Source: Penicillium oxalicum (Eukaryota; Ascomycota; Eurotiomycetes; Eurotiales; Aspergillaceae). Taken from it: 64,000 bases of DNA. A program made the translations under genes and the position numbers. Shown here piece by piece: positions 1-11,308 of the stretch (within the stretch, counting starts at the first letter, position 1; every line of letters begins with the position of its first letter). Location of the stretch: positions 186,001-250,000 of the forward strand of contig NC_064653.1 in assembly GCF_001723175.1 (NCBI RefSeq). Direction: 5' to 3'. Under the pieces are notes generated by a model. That model was not told where the DNA came from, made no database searches, and saw only the letters and a program-made list of their open reading frames with translations.

Positions 1-565
1 TGGATTTGGGGATTTTTCCTCCAGGCGCGGGCGCGGAGCAGATATGACATCAATCAAATCAACGTGACCACGGTCCATTCTCGATCATATTATACCTTAT
101 TCACGCCCACGCAGATTGGCGAGGTCCCCAGACGGCCGCTAAATTGCTTATAGTTGACTAGCTGTGGGAATGACTACGATAAATTGGGTATCTGGCTACC
201 AAGTAGCATTCATCTCCAGTTGCAGTCGACCAGAACCGATGCCGCACTAAGTGGCAGCTGGGCATTCGGGACCGACATTAATGAAGTCATGGGCACACAT
301 ACTTCTGTATCCGGTACTGTTCCAGATCTCATCAACAAAATGTACAGATTGGAAAGGACTGCCCCGTTCATTCTTGCCTGTTCATTGGCAAGAATGGACA
401 TGATCTGCAAGAAGCCCTGTCTGCATTCAATTGAGAGACTCCTTGAATCACTTCCACCTGTTGCCTCTGCTGGGAAGCACAGTAGGATCGATCCGTACTA
501 TCATGGATGTCCTATGGACAGAGTAGTACTTGTCTTCCATCTTCAATATCCGAAGAAGGCCCATT
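1..565. other. Gene-free left edge
   Basis: No credible gene. Open frames here are short, lack recognisable domains and show no splice pattern. The stretch is the 3' flank of the ligase gene that ends at 566 on the minus strand, and may include its 3' UTR. Confidence 0.5.
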
Positions 566-2311
566 TCAAGCTTGAGCCGGCCAGTATTCCTGCACTAGTG
601 CTTTCTTGTTGACCTTGCCCATGGCGTTGCGCGCAATCGTGTCCACACATTTCAGAACCGTGGGCACTTTATAAGCCGCTAGCTCTTTCTTGAGCTCTGC
701 GCGGATGGATGGTAGGTCCATTTCGGCGCCCTGCTGCAATGTCAGTGACGAAAATATGAAGAGTCTCATCTGCAGAGCACTCGAAGAAGAGAACAATCGC
801 CCGCAGCCTGAACTTACTTCACGAAACTTGACGATCGCCGCCACTCGCTCCCCCCATTCCTGATCTTTCAACCCCACAACCGCCACCTCTTGAATCTGAT
901 TCAATGCGAGCATCGCTCGCTCAACCTGCAAGGCGGAAACCTTGTAGCCTCCGGACTTGATAATATCTACACTGGCACGGCCTTGAATATAGTATGCGCC
1001 GCTCGAGTCGCGCAAAGCACAATCGCCGGTCTTGAACCATCCGTCCTCTGTGAATTCGGCGGCGGTCGCTGTCGGTTTCCTCCAGTATTCTCGGAAAACA
1101 TTCTTCCCTTTGACTTCAATCATGCCATCTTCATTGACTCCATCGATGATTTGCCCGGTCTCCTTGTCCGTCAGTCGGACCTGCACTCCGGGTAATGGCC
1201 AGCCTACGCTACCGTCAATCCGTTTATCAAGATCCAGGCCGCAGCTGATCGCCATCCCGATTTCCGTCATTCCGTACCGCTCGAGGAGAACCTGGCCGGT
1301 GATGTCCTCAAATTTGGCTTTTATTGGCGTCGGTAGGGCTGCCGATCCGCTGACGACCAATCTGAGAGCCCGTGCGCCGGCACGCGCGGCTTGTTCGTTC
1401 TCTGTTCCTCGAATGTGGGTATCGAAGTAATCGTTAAGTCGGGAATAGATTGTGGGGACAGCCATGAACATAGTCGACGTCCCGCCATTTTGCCAACGCT
1501 CCCAGATGGCCTTTGGCTCGAATTTGAGGTGCATCTCCACTGTCGTCCCGCTGAGCAGACTGGCTGTGAGTCCATTAATGATACCATGCACGTGGTGCAG
1601 CGGCAGGACATGGATGAGATGATCACTAGACCGATAATCCCAAGCCTTGACGAGGCAACTGGCCTGGAAGGTGATGTTCTCGTGGGTTGTCACGCAGCCT
1701 TTGGGATTCGAGGTTGTTCCACTGGTGTAGATTATCAAGGCTCGCCGTTCAAGTGGGAAAGGTGGCGTGAAAGACGGCAATGAGGCATTCTCATTCTGGG
1801 TCAATGGGTCGAGTCCCATGAATGGAACTGGAGAAGATAATGCCTCACGTAATTTTGATGCGATCTTCTCAAAGGTCGGGTGGATGATGATCAGAGATGG
1901 ATCTGAATCGTGAAGAGTATACAAGAGCTCCTTGACCGGATGGGATGTACCTGGATCAAGGTGCACGATGAGTATACGTATCATGCGAAATGAAATGAGC
2001 CATCATTCATGTAGAGCAATTGGCTTACAAAGTGGCACACACACCCCGCCAGCCGCCCAGACAGCCCAACTCGTGGCGACGTAGTCATATCCGGCCGGAC
2101 ACAGAAAGGCCACTCGCTGCTCCTCCAGGTCTCCCAATGACGTCGTCCCAAGGGTCTCTATGATGCGTTTCCTCAGTATAGCGGCATCTTCGAGAAGTTG
2201 GGTGAATGTGAAAGATTGATTCTTGGAGACATCAATGATTGCGATATTCTCAGGATCATCTATGGCAATCTGCCGCGCCGCAACGAATAGGGGCAATGAA
2301 GGGACAGGCAT
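566..2311 (-). CDS. Malonyl-CoA synthetase-like acyl-CoA ligase (ACSF3-type)
   Basis: AMP-forming ligase expected to activate a carboxylic acid, probably malonate or a related short acid, to its CoA thioester through an acyl-adenylate. Exons are 2311-2029, 1950-818 and 733-566; the introns of 78 and 84 nt have GT..AG ends, and the joined frame gives 527 aa. Visible ANL-superfamily motifs, in order, are the P-loop YTSGTTSNPKG, ERYGMTEIG, the hinge region GYKVSALQVER and the C-terminal catalytic-lysine motif NAMGKVNKKAL. The ERYGMTEIG block is typical of ACSF3/MatB-type enzymes. The second intron is a multiple of three and stop-free, so its retention would lengthen the protein by 28 aa. The start is the first ATG in frame; the frame stays open and Arg/Ser-rich for 75 codons upstream without an ATG, so an upstream exon is possible. 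No C-terminal SKL. It is divergent from the ABC gene. Family assignment is firm; the substrate is inferred. Confidence 0.85.
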
Positions 2312-3118
2312 TGCGGGGGCGGGAGGCTGTTTGAGTGTGTCAAGGGATATTGACGGTATCTGAGGCTCTCGAGGTCGCCTACGCAAACTCGAATGATTAA
2401 AATGAATGATCAAGCGCCGGAAGTCCTCTACAGAACTGAGTCTAAGCTCAGATGAAGGCAAAAGAATGTCGCCTCGGGAGTTTGACGAACTGCGAACGGT
2501 CGATCTGATCGGAATTCGAATGCTCCAACCGGCCAAAAAGAGGCGGAGGGGGCCGAGGTGGAGTCAATCGGTGGCTATTTGTAGATGCCGATCGGTCTGG
2601 AGTAGCTCCGAGAAAAAGAAGCCATCGATCTGAAGAGATACAAGAACAGGTCTCTGCGATGGTGTTGGTGAGAGAGAGACCAAGATTTGCACTACTTCGT
2701 CGTGATCCAATGGTAACCTACATTACCATGACCTTCTTTGCAGAAAAGAATTAGAGGGAAGAGGCACCTGCTGGCCTGTTGTCTTGAAATCGAGCACCAG
2801 AGCTGCGGAATCAGTTCTTCAACAAGCGTTCGAGCCGATCGAATAGATTCTCTCACGTGCCCAGAAAACACCAAACCTTTGTGAGCATTTCAATACAGTT
2901 GGGAGCAGAAGATAGATCACTGAGACTCTCACCGGGCAAACTATAGAAGATCATAACCCCTAAGATGCTGGTTTTCAAGTTGATGTCTCCATGGACGAAA
3001 CATCAACGTGGCACGTGACAGTGCTTAACCCCGAATCTCCGATGACGGAAGGCCTTTTCGGAGCTTCTCAGGCCCGAATGCTTGGAGATTGCGTCGCATC
3101 ATCTTGCGCTTCTCAACA
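2312..3118. promoter_or_regulatory. Divergent intergenic region, ligase / ABC gene
   Basis: About 0.8 kb between two divergent start codons, so it should hold both promoters. No clear TATA box was seen. The half next to the ligase is open in the ligase frame and might hide a 5' exon. No other feature was recognised. Confidence 0.4.
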
Positions 3119-5395
3119 ATGTTGGCTCGGACGTACCTACGGGCACGCTTGCTGCGTCCTGCTGGTCTCCGTGCAGTGCGCTTTACATCATCAACATCAC
3201 CACCACTGATTCATATTGAAAATGGGACATTCTACAAGCAATATCCGACCGAAGACAACGTCACGACCAATCATTCTCTGTTCCCCAACCTGACTTTCAC
3301 CTTGCCATCCGATGCCAATTCCCCTTCAGACAAGAAGAAGTCAGCCCTTCAACATTGGGCAGTAGTTGGTCCCTCCGGGCGCACAGATCTGCTCGACATT
3401 TTCCGCGGCAAACACATCGCAGTTCCACCAACCGCCCGATCATATCCCTATCTGCTCTCCGACGAGATAGCCGCAAAGGATCCTCGGCTTCGAATTGTTG
3501 GAAATGCCATCCAGTATATTGGTTTTAGCGGCGAGGGTTCCGGTGCGATCGGGGGAACGCGCGGTGCCTACTTGAGTGCTCGCTACGAAAGCTTCCGAGA
3601 GGAGACCGATTGGTCAGTGGAACAGTATCTTCGTGGGCAGACATCTTTGAATCCTCCAGAGGGAGAAGAGAATGGCACATTGAAGGATGAAAAATTATTG
3701 CAGGAAGTGATTTCCGATTTGCACCTTGAAAATCTACTTGCGATGCCGGTTGCGAATCTGAGCAATGGGCAAACGCGACGGACACGCATCGCCAGAGCCC
3801 TTCTCGAGAAACCCGAGCTCCTGCTTCTCGACGAGCCTTTCAGTTAGTCTGATCTCGAACTTTTTTTGGGCCGTATGATAGACTTGAATGACTGACCAGG
3901 ACGTCATATAGTGGGATTGGACCCTGCCACAACCCGCAGCATTTCCAATCTGCTCCATCGACTGGCAGAGAAGCAGTCCCCTCGGCTGGTGCTGGCGCTT
4001 CGTCCGCAGGATCATGTGCCGGACTGGATCTCCCATGTTGTATTGGTAGGCAAGAGTCAGCAAATTCTGCAACAGGGAACCAAGCCGGAAATCACAGCCA
4101 TGCTCCAAGCTTGGCAAAAAATGCCTCTCAAGGGCCACAGAACTCCCAAGGACGCGGAGAAAAAGGATCGACTGCTAGAGTTCCGCGCCCATCTAGAATC
4201 GGGCAATCTTGACGAGCAGCTGCTCTATGACTTCTCCCTGGACCATTCACGCAAGTCTTACGCGCAAGGCCCAGCGTCGATAGGGGGAGAAGCTCTGATC
4301 GAAATGGATGGGGTTCGCGTTCAATACGGAGACAAGGTTGTCCTCGGTGATTGGCAGCAACAACTTCATAATAAAGTTGGCTCGGGCCTCCACTGGCGAG
4401 TACGTCGCGGCCAACGATGGGCCATCCTGGGGGCCAATGGCTCTGGAAAGACGACTTTGCTCTCCCTTATTACGTCCGATCACCCTCAAACTTATTCTCA
4501 ACCGATCAAAATGTTTGGCCGATCTCGTCTCCCTGAAGCAGGCCAACCCGGCATCTCGATTTTTGAATTGCAAGCCCGTCTTGGCCATTCATCACCTGAG
4601 ATTCATGCCTTCTTCCCGCGACAGTTGACAATCCGCGAGGCCCTTGAGTCAGCCTTTGCGGAAACCTTTCTGTCCAAGCCTAAGCTGGATTACGAGAAAG
4701 ATCTCGATGTCAGCGCGGCTCTTCGAGCCTTCAAAGAAGAACTCGACCCTAATGCAGCCAATGAGGATGCGACCTCCGTGGTCTCAGTCGACAATTCGTT
4801 ATTGCCGAGACTTGAGCCAGAAGGAAGTCGCAGGCTGCGAAAACCCACCTCGGATTTCTATAACCCCTTGGAATACCAAGTGGAATACGCCGACCACGTC
4901 ACCTTCGGTCAGCTGACGACTGCACAGCAGCGAATTGTCCTGTTCCTCCGTGCTCTGATCCATAAGCCCGACGTTGTCATTCTCGACGAACCTTTCTCGG
5001 GTCTCACAGCGTCCCAGAGAGATAAGTGCCTGCACTTCCTCGAAATGGGGGAAGAGAAACTAGGCCACCATATCCCGCGCGGCATCCCCACACGGCTGCA
5101 TGGTCTCTCAGATGAGCAGGCATTGGTCCTGATCAGTCACGTCAAAGAGGAAATCCCCGACAGCGTTCGATACTTTATGCGTCTACCCTCCGAATCAGGC
5201 GCGGGCTCTGAATCGGTCGATTTCCGTACCGGCATGTTGAAAAATACCAGTGTCTTAAGCGATTCCAAGATCTGGGATCAAGTTTGGTCCCCTGCAAACG
5301 AATTCCCGGCGATCAGCGATAAGACGGCTGTGTTTGGGGAAACCAAATCTATCGCCCACGATGACTTTGAAAGATTCGGATACTGTACGATATGA
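3119..5395 (+). CDS. Mitochondrial-type tandem ABC ATPase without membrane domain (ModF-like)
   Basis: Exons 3119-3842 and 3912-5395, with a 69-nt intron, give 735 aa. The ATG at 3119 is used because upstream in-frame starts are non-ATG and this one begins an Arg-rich, acid-free segment (MLARTYLRARLLRPAG) typical of a mitochondrial presequence. Two nucleotide-binding domains follow and no transmembrane helices are seen. Domain 1 (about 30-260) has a degenerate Walker A, GPSGRTDLL near residue 84, without the invariant Lys, but an intact signature LSNGQ near 214 and Walker B LLLLDEPF. The intron falls just after that Walker B. Domain 2 (about 370-620) has an intact Walker A, GANGSGKTT near 415, and Walker B VVILDEPFSGL, but a degenerate signature LTTAQ. 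The layout resembles bacterial ModF and uncharacterised fungal homologues. The biological role is unknown. Confidence 0.85.
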
Positions 5396-5925
5396 GATAT
5401 CAGCGGGGTGCCTATTGTAAAAAGAAAGTTTGGGGAGGAAGAAATATAAATATAGATCTGTACAATACCAGTGGACTTTGGACCGGTCGTATACAATATG
5501 ATGGATTGAAGTGCCATACCTACCAATCCGCCCGCAGCATCTTCTCCGTAATAGTAGTATGGAAGCATGAAAGCCGCGGATCAGTGTATGTCTTTGCTTG
5601 TATACCTACTACTGCCTCAGCCGATACCTCATTCGCAAAAACAACTGAAGTGATATGATGAACATGTGCTACCGACTTCCTTGAGTTGGTCCCTCATTTC
5701 AAGCTTGAGGCCTAGCTTTGACCGTGTACGTCTGGGTACTTAACGAAAGCGAGCGCAACTGAATTTGACACGTCAGGTATCTACAACATAATGTACGAGC
5801 ATCCGGATCAAAAATCGGGCTAGGCCGAGGGCAGATAGGGTATGTATGATTTTGGAGTAAGCTGTAGCAAATAAAGATTTGGATTGCTCTGAGCTATGCG
5901 CTATACTGCGGGCCGAGAGTATCTG
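5396..5925. other. Convergent 3' intergenic region, ABC gene / EXO84
   Basis: Both neighbours end here. An AATAAA at 5870-5875 on the plus strand could be the poly(A) signal of the ABC gene. No gene is seen. Confidence 0.4.
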
Positions 5926-8112
5926 TCAACTCGTAGGTGCCTGGGATGAGGCCAATTGACCCGGCTGAACGGTCCGAGAACCATCATCATTGTGCTCATC
6001 CAGGCCCTGGGCGACCAGATCGGTGAAATCAACGCCTACTTCGGTCAAAAGAGCCGCGTGTTCATGCACAATATCGAGACATTTGTCCCAGACCGAGGTA
6101 CCTCGCTGCACACTACTGAGCTGACGGCTCAGCAACGCATTAAATCCATCCAAGTGTGACTTAGCCCAGCGGATGCAAGAGCTTGTCATCACACTAGGGA
6201 AGCACTGTTGATAGATACCGATGGTATTCTTGATCAACGTGAAATACACAAATGATATTTGGAAGATATAAAGAGGAAGGTCGCCCTCGAAGACGCAAGC
6301 CCTGTCAAAGTCGACCATTAGCATTGAGAACACACGTAGAGAATCTGCAGATGGGATGCACAAACCGGATTCGTTGAGAGATCACATCAGTCCGGGCCTT
6401 CAAATATGTCTCACGCGCTGGATCTTCAAAGCCGAGGCGGCTGAGCCAAGTGATTTTGGTCTTTGTGGCACCTGGGAAAGAATGCGTGTCGACCAAGGAT
6501 CGAGAGAGAGTGCCCGCCAGACGCGTCGCTCGTCCATCAATTTTGACATTGATCACTTCTTGAGCGATTGCGTTGCCCTTCAAGCCCTTGGCAAGCTTCC
6601 GCAGCCGCTCAATGCTCGACACTGCCGCCTCGAAGTTTTGCAGAGCAATGTCAATGTCCAGCTCATCCACCTGTCCTTCTACCCAGCGTAGATTCTGCTG
6701 TTTGCCGTCGACATCGATCCGTAAGTCGGGCTTGTCACGCGGGCCATCCGTCAATTCATTGGGCTCCAGTTTCTTTAAGTGTGATAGATGGCGCCCGGCC
6801 AGATAACCGTAAGCATCATGAGGCTTACTCGCGGCCTCCGTCTCACTCCGCAAGGTTCGGCGCAAATCTTCAACCGTCTTACGAAAAGTGGCGAGCAATT
6901 CGTTTTTCGTCGATGTGTCCCGCTTGTCTTGCCGGTATGTGAATGGCTTGGAACCCACCCGTATACTGATCGCATTGCCGATCCCCCGATCCAACGCTTC
7001 CTCTCGAGCCGCCCCCGTCCCGAGATTGGCAGCCAAATCGATCATATCAATGTCCTGGAGCGGCCAACACTCCTCCGCCACCAGCTTCGTCGGTAGCGGG
7101 CCTCGATGATTCGGTTGGTTCTGGTCGACGCGTTTCCGCTTCTTTGCCGCCACAAGTAGATGGTCATTTAATAGCACAATGTGAACCGGCCGTTTCGGCT
7201 TCCACGTCGCCGAGTCCAGCTCGGCCCAGTGGCCCGTTTCCAATACAATGTGCCGCCCGGGGACTGCCGGCAAGAATTTCTGCGATCCCTCTACCGTTTT
7301 CCATAGAGTTTGCAACTGGACGCTCCACATGCTTTCCAAGTTGGCAACGGAGCTGCGGTTTGCGTTACGCTTGGGGAACACTTCATCTGCTGGAGACATC
7401 GGGTTGGGTGTGTTACCCACTGAGGTCTGTCCCAAGGCCGTGGTCAGCTCGGACATCAGGGTGCGTAGCGTCCGCATTTCGTCCTTGAGCTTCTCGGCCT
7501 CTTTACTGATCTTAATGAATTGGGTGCGGTTTTGGTAGACATTCTGTTGCAAATCGGTAGAGGTCCTGTTTTTGACCTTGCGAAGGTTTTCTTGATACTT
7601 CTGGATTTCCTCTTCGGACGCATTTGCGAGGAGATTGGCCACGTCTGCGGCGAGGGACAGTTAGCCTGATATTGTACTTCATTGCATTGACCTTACTCAA
7701 CTATACTTCACGACGTACATCGGTCGACCGGGAGACTGGGATCTCGAAGTGCGTTCATATCCACCTTGAGAGGTACAGACACACCATCGACCGGAAGCGG
7801 CTGATTTAAATCTCCCGTTGGGCCTCCCAGCCCACCATAGCCACCGGTCGGTTGCGATGGGAGAGCTGGGACCGGGGGGGCACCCGCGTCGAATTCTGGA
7901 GCAGCATTGAACCGAGTTGAGTAGCGACGCTTCACCAGATCCGACGTGGCTTCGCTCTGAGGAGCACGCTCACGACCTGCGGGCACCGATCCCTGGGGAG
8001 CATCGGGCGCTCGTGTGTTCGGGGGCAAGGGGCCGGAGATGGGCTGCGGCGCACTGATCTGAGGCCTTGGCCGGCGGTTCTTACTCCGAAGAGTCAAGCC
8101 ACGGCCTTCCAT
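5926..8112 (-). CDS. EXO84: Exocyst complex component Exo84
   Basis: Subunit of the octameric exocyst that tethers secretory vesicles to the plasma membrane before SNARE-mediated fusion, important for hyphal tip growth. Exons 8112-7719, 7644-6366 and 6301-5926 (introns of 74 and 64 nt) join in frame to 682 aa, a usual length for fungal Exo84. The N-terminus MEGRGLTLRSK is followed by a Pro-rich disordered stretch and KRRYSTRFN. The coiled-coil vesicle-tethering segment starts at YVANLL across the first splice junction. A PH-like domain follows around residues 270-400, including RHIVLETGHW. The C-terminal Exo84 domain includes the block YIFQISFVYFTLIKNT, which begins just after the second intron. 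All three exons carry recognised Exo84 sequence, which supports the model. It is divergent from TOM20. Confidence 0.95.
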
Positions 8113-8878
8113 GATGGATTATTCCAGGGAATCAGATCCCTTTGAGGTCGGTCGGGCGCGGGGACTCGCGAGTTGTCCAAGATCGCCAGAGTGGAGGAGA
8201 CGTTATCCGTAAGGTATCGCTCCCGTAGTTCCGTCGGATCAGAGTGGCAGAGCTCCAGACAGCCGAAAGAGGAATAGCGCGCAATGGTGAGGTATAGCAT
8301 TCCTTCGACTGAGCGTTTGAACATGTTCATCATGATGGTGTGAACACAATTTACAAGCACTGCAAAAAGGATCAGGGTGTTTATTTTCTCCGAGAAGATG
8401 CCCAACAGGCCAGATGTTCTTGCTTTCAATGGCCGTCTGAGTCGATGATTGCTGGTTGATTACCAAATTTGACAGGCCGGGGGAGATCCTCGCAGGCATT
8501 TATGTGATGATATCACACGGACTTGATAAACGATTCATGGTTTCTCCTACCTTCATTTTCACACAGAATGGAATCATTCATGAGATAGGTTGCCCTTCTT
8601 TACCAGCCTACTTGAAAGAACTAAACTTGCTTGGAGCCGGAGGGACAGCGCAACGTGTGTGTGATGATGACACTGCCGGTCGAATGAACCCGACGGAAGA
8701 ACGTAAATCCTCCTCTCAAATTTGTCGTCCCAAACACTGCCGAGACAGCTTCACGTTGAGTTCTCGTTCACGTTCCGGTTCGCTTCTCATCATCGCATCC
8801 TTCCCTCGGTGCCAACTTTTCTTGACTTTCGTTGCGCATCTACCGCATTGCACCTTATAATACTCCCACCACTTCATA
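8113..8878. promoter_or_regulatory. Divergent intergenic region, EXO84 / TOM20
   Basis: About 0.77 kb between two divergent housekeeping start codons, presumably holding both promoters. The TOM20-proximal part is pyrimidine-rich on the plus strand, common upstream of highly expressed fungal genes. No gene is supported here. Confidence 0.4.
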
Positions 8879-9648
8879 ATGCGCACATCAGTTCTGGTTG
8901 CGGCCTCGGCCGGCACAATCATCACCGGCCTGCTCGGTAAGGATCTCTATACCATTCATCCATCACCGTCGCCGTCCATCAGCCGATAGCGAAAGAAAAA
9001 CAATCCAAAATGATCACATCATGTGCTCTCTTGACACACTTGTTTCTTGTGCTCTGATGGCTGACTTGCGTGATTGTTTCCCCCCCCCCCCCACAGCCTA
9101 TGCCGTGTACTTTGATCACAAGCGACAGACCGACCCCGAGTTCCGCAAGTCCTTGAAGCGCAACAACCGCAAGCTTGCCAAGGCTGTCAAGGAAGAGCAA
9201 GAGGCTCACGGTGCTGCTCGTCGTGATGCGATCAAGCAGGCTGTGCAACGCGCCAAGGAGGAGGGCTTCCCTGCCGACTTGGAGGAGAAGGAGTCCTACT
9301 TCATGAACCAGGTCGCGAAGGGTGAGGGTCTGTGTGCAGAGGGTATGTGATATCAAACCTGGTGGTGGTGAGAGATGAATTTTTGATGAATGCACGTTGC
9401 TGACCTTTGCTCTTGTGGCCCCTTCCACAGGCTCCGACAACGTCGAGGCTGCCCTCGCCTTCTACAAGGCCCTCAAGGTGTACCCCCAGCCCAAGGACCT
9501 GATCTCTATTTACGATAAGACCGTTCCTAAGGAGTGCTTGGAGATTCTTGCTGAGATGGTTGCGATGGACACGAGCCTCAACCTCGGTGGTTCATTCACC
9601 GGTGGTGAGGGGTCCGTCAGCAGCGCTGACAACCACGGTGTCGAGTAA
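8879..9648 (+). CDS. TOM20: Mitochondrial import receptor subunit Tom20
   Basis: Outer-membrane receptor of the TOM complex that binds presequences of proteins being imported into mitochondria. Exons 8879-8936, 9097-9342 and 9431-9648 (introns of 160 and 88 nt) give 173 aa, typical of Tom20. The N-terminal segment [21 protein letters not shown] is the signal-anchor helix and spans the first splice site. It is followed by the charged linker [19 protein letters not shown] single TPR-like receptor domain covers about residues 95-145 ([15 protein letters not shown], then [17 protein letters not shown]). The acidic and polar tail ends ADNHGVE. Intron 1 ends in a run of 13 C immediately before its CACAG acceptor, which is unusual. 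Confidence 0.95.
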
Positions 9649-11308
9649 AATGTCTCGTCCATCTTTCTGGAGCATGAACTCTTTGGTGTTGGGGTCCCTT
9701 CGGCATCGTTCGGTCTCAGCGGACTACCATCACCGCAAGACTGCGCTGGGCTCGTTGATGACCCTGAAGACCTTCCCTGCGGTTCCTCTTGTCTGTAATA
9801 ATTGCCCTGTGTCACCTGTCTCGTCGTTCTTCTTCCTCTCCCGGATCCTCTGCTGTCTTTTCCTTGGGCCAGATTCATGACTTTGTTGTGCTCCCTCTCC
9901 CTCTGTCTCCATCTTCAGCCCCCCATTTCTTTCCCGCGTCCCTTGTTGCTACCTCTTCTCACTTGTGTACGTCTATTGGATGCTGGCCTGAATCGTCGAC
10001 CTTGGGGACGCCTGGGCGACATAAATTTTTGCGCACGCTGGGGGTTCTGCATGTCTGGGGGGCATTTGCTTAATGCCCGTCTTTTATATTGATGATTTCT
10101 GATCGGGATTTGACGGCTGCTCTGCATGGCCTCTTTTTTTTATCTTTTCTTATTTGTTTCCCCCCTCCTCTCCATTTGGCCTCACGGGAGGTTAAAAAAG
10201 CGAAGAGCGCAATGGATATATGGCTTGTATTTTTAGAGCAAATGAAAACTTTGTGATTTCCAAGATCCGTGTACTGTAATGAACCAAACCTGTGATGATG
10301 TACGTAGAAGCGCATATGTATTTATGCAGTGCTCTCGTGTGGTTGATGTTCCACAGTATCACAGGATCCGTTGGACATCCCAGGGTGTCTTGGAAAATCA
10401 GGGTTGAGTCGAGCAATGATGCGTCTGTGCTCTGCCTTGAGTCTCTTATCCACCGTTCCCATGTTCGCTCTTCCATCATAGCGTATGCGATCACTCGTTA
10501 TCAGCAAATGGGTCCCCCCATCTGCTCCACTCATTGGCCAGGTCTCTCCATTTATTCACACCCGCGATGATTCTTCGTTTCATTGGTTCCATGAGCTCCA
10601 TGGGTTCCATTGGTCTCTTTGATTCCTTGGCCCCGATGAAGATGATCTTGAAGTGGAAAGGTTTCACTATGGCCCGTTATTAAAATATTGTAGTACTTAG
10701 GGGAGTACCCGTGGTACCTGATTCACATAGACACCAACCCAGCCGCGAGACGTACTTTCATTACCCTCCCAGGTACCCACAGCTCAATGTGAAACTAGCG
10801 CTGGGGCGAACCTCCTGTTATTTTGAATAGATGTCGGTCATGCTGACCGGCCCTGGATGGTTTCCTTCGCTGTCCTGACGGTGATAGGGGATTGGACAAT
10901 GTACAATGGACATAGCGAGTGCTCCATACTATCGGCGTGAAGATGTCGTGGTACCACCACAGGTACCGTCAGTACTCACTATTAGTTAGTACTGGTACCC
11001 AGGCTGGAAAACCGTCTTGCAGACTGGGTGATCAGGTTCTTCTGGGTGTCTTGGCTTCTGCTCCACCTGCTCATCCCCCGTGCCTGTCTAGTTGGGTTCC
11101 AATTTTCATTTCCTCTCTTTCCCGCTGGATACGGCAGTTGGCACCTTCCCTTTATCTTTTTCTTTTCATCCTCTTTCCTTTCGCATTTTTGCGTGCTGCG
11201 CTCTTTTCTTTTGGTCGATTTTACATCGCCTGCCACTCGCTTACCCTGCGCACACTGCTCCGTCGCTCGTTCACTCACCAAGTCTTCACCCTCCCCAAAC
11301 CTCTCAAG
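9649..11308. other. Intergenic region: TOM20 3' flank and promoter of the GH72 gene
   Basis: About 1.66 kb. The first part is pyrimidine-rich 3' flank of TOM20. The last 250 nt before 11309 are a strong CT-rich tract of the kind often seen in promoters of abundant fungal cell-wall genes. Short TTCCATTGG/TTCCATGAG-like repeats lie near 10580-10620. No gene was recognised. Confidence 0.45.
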
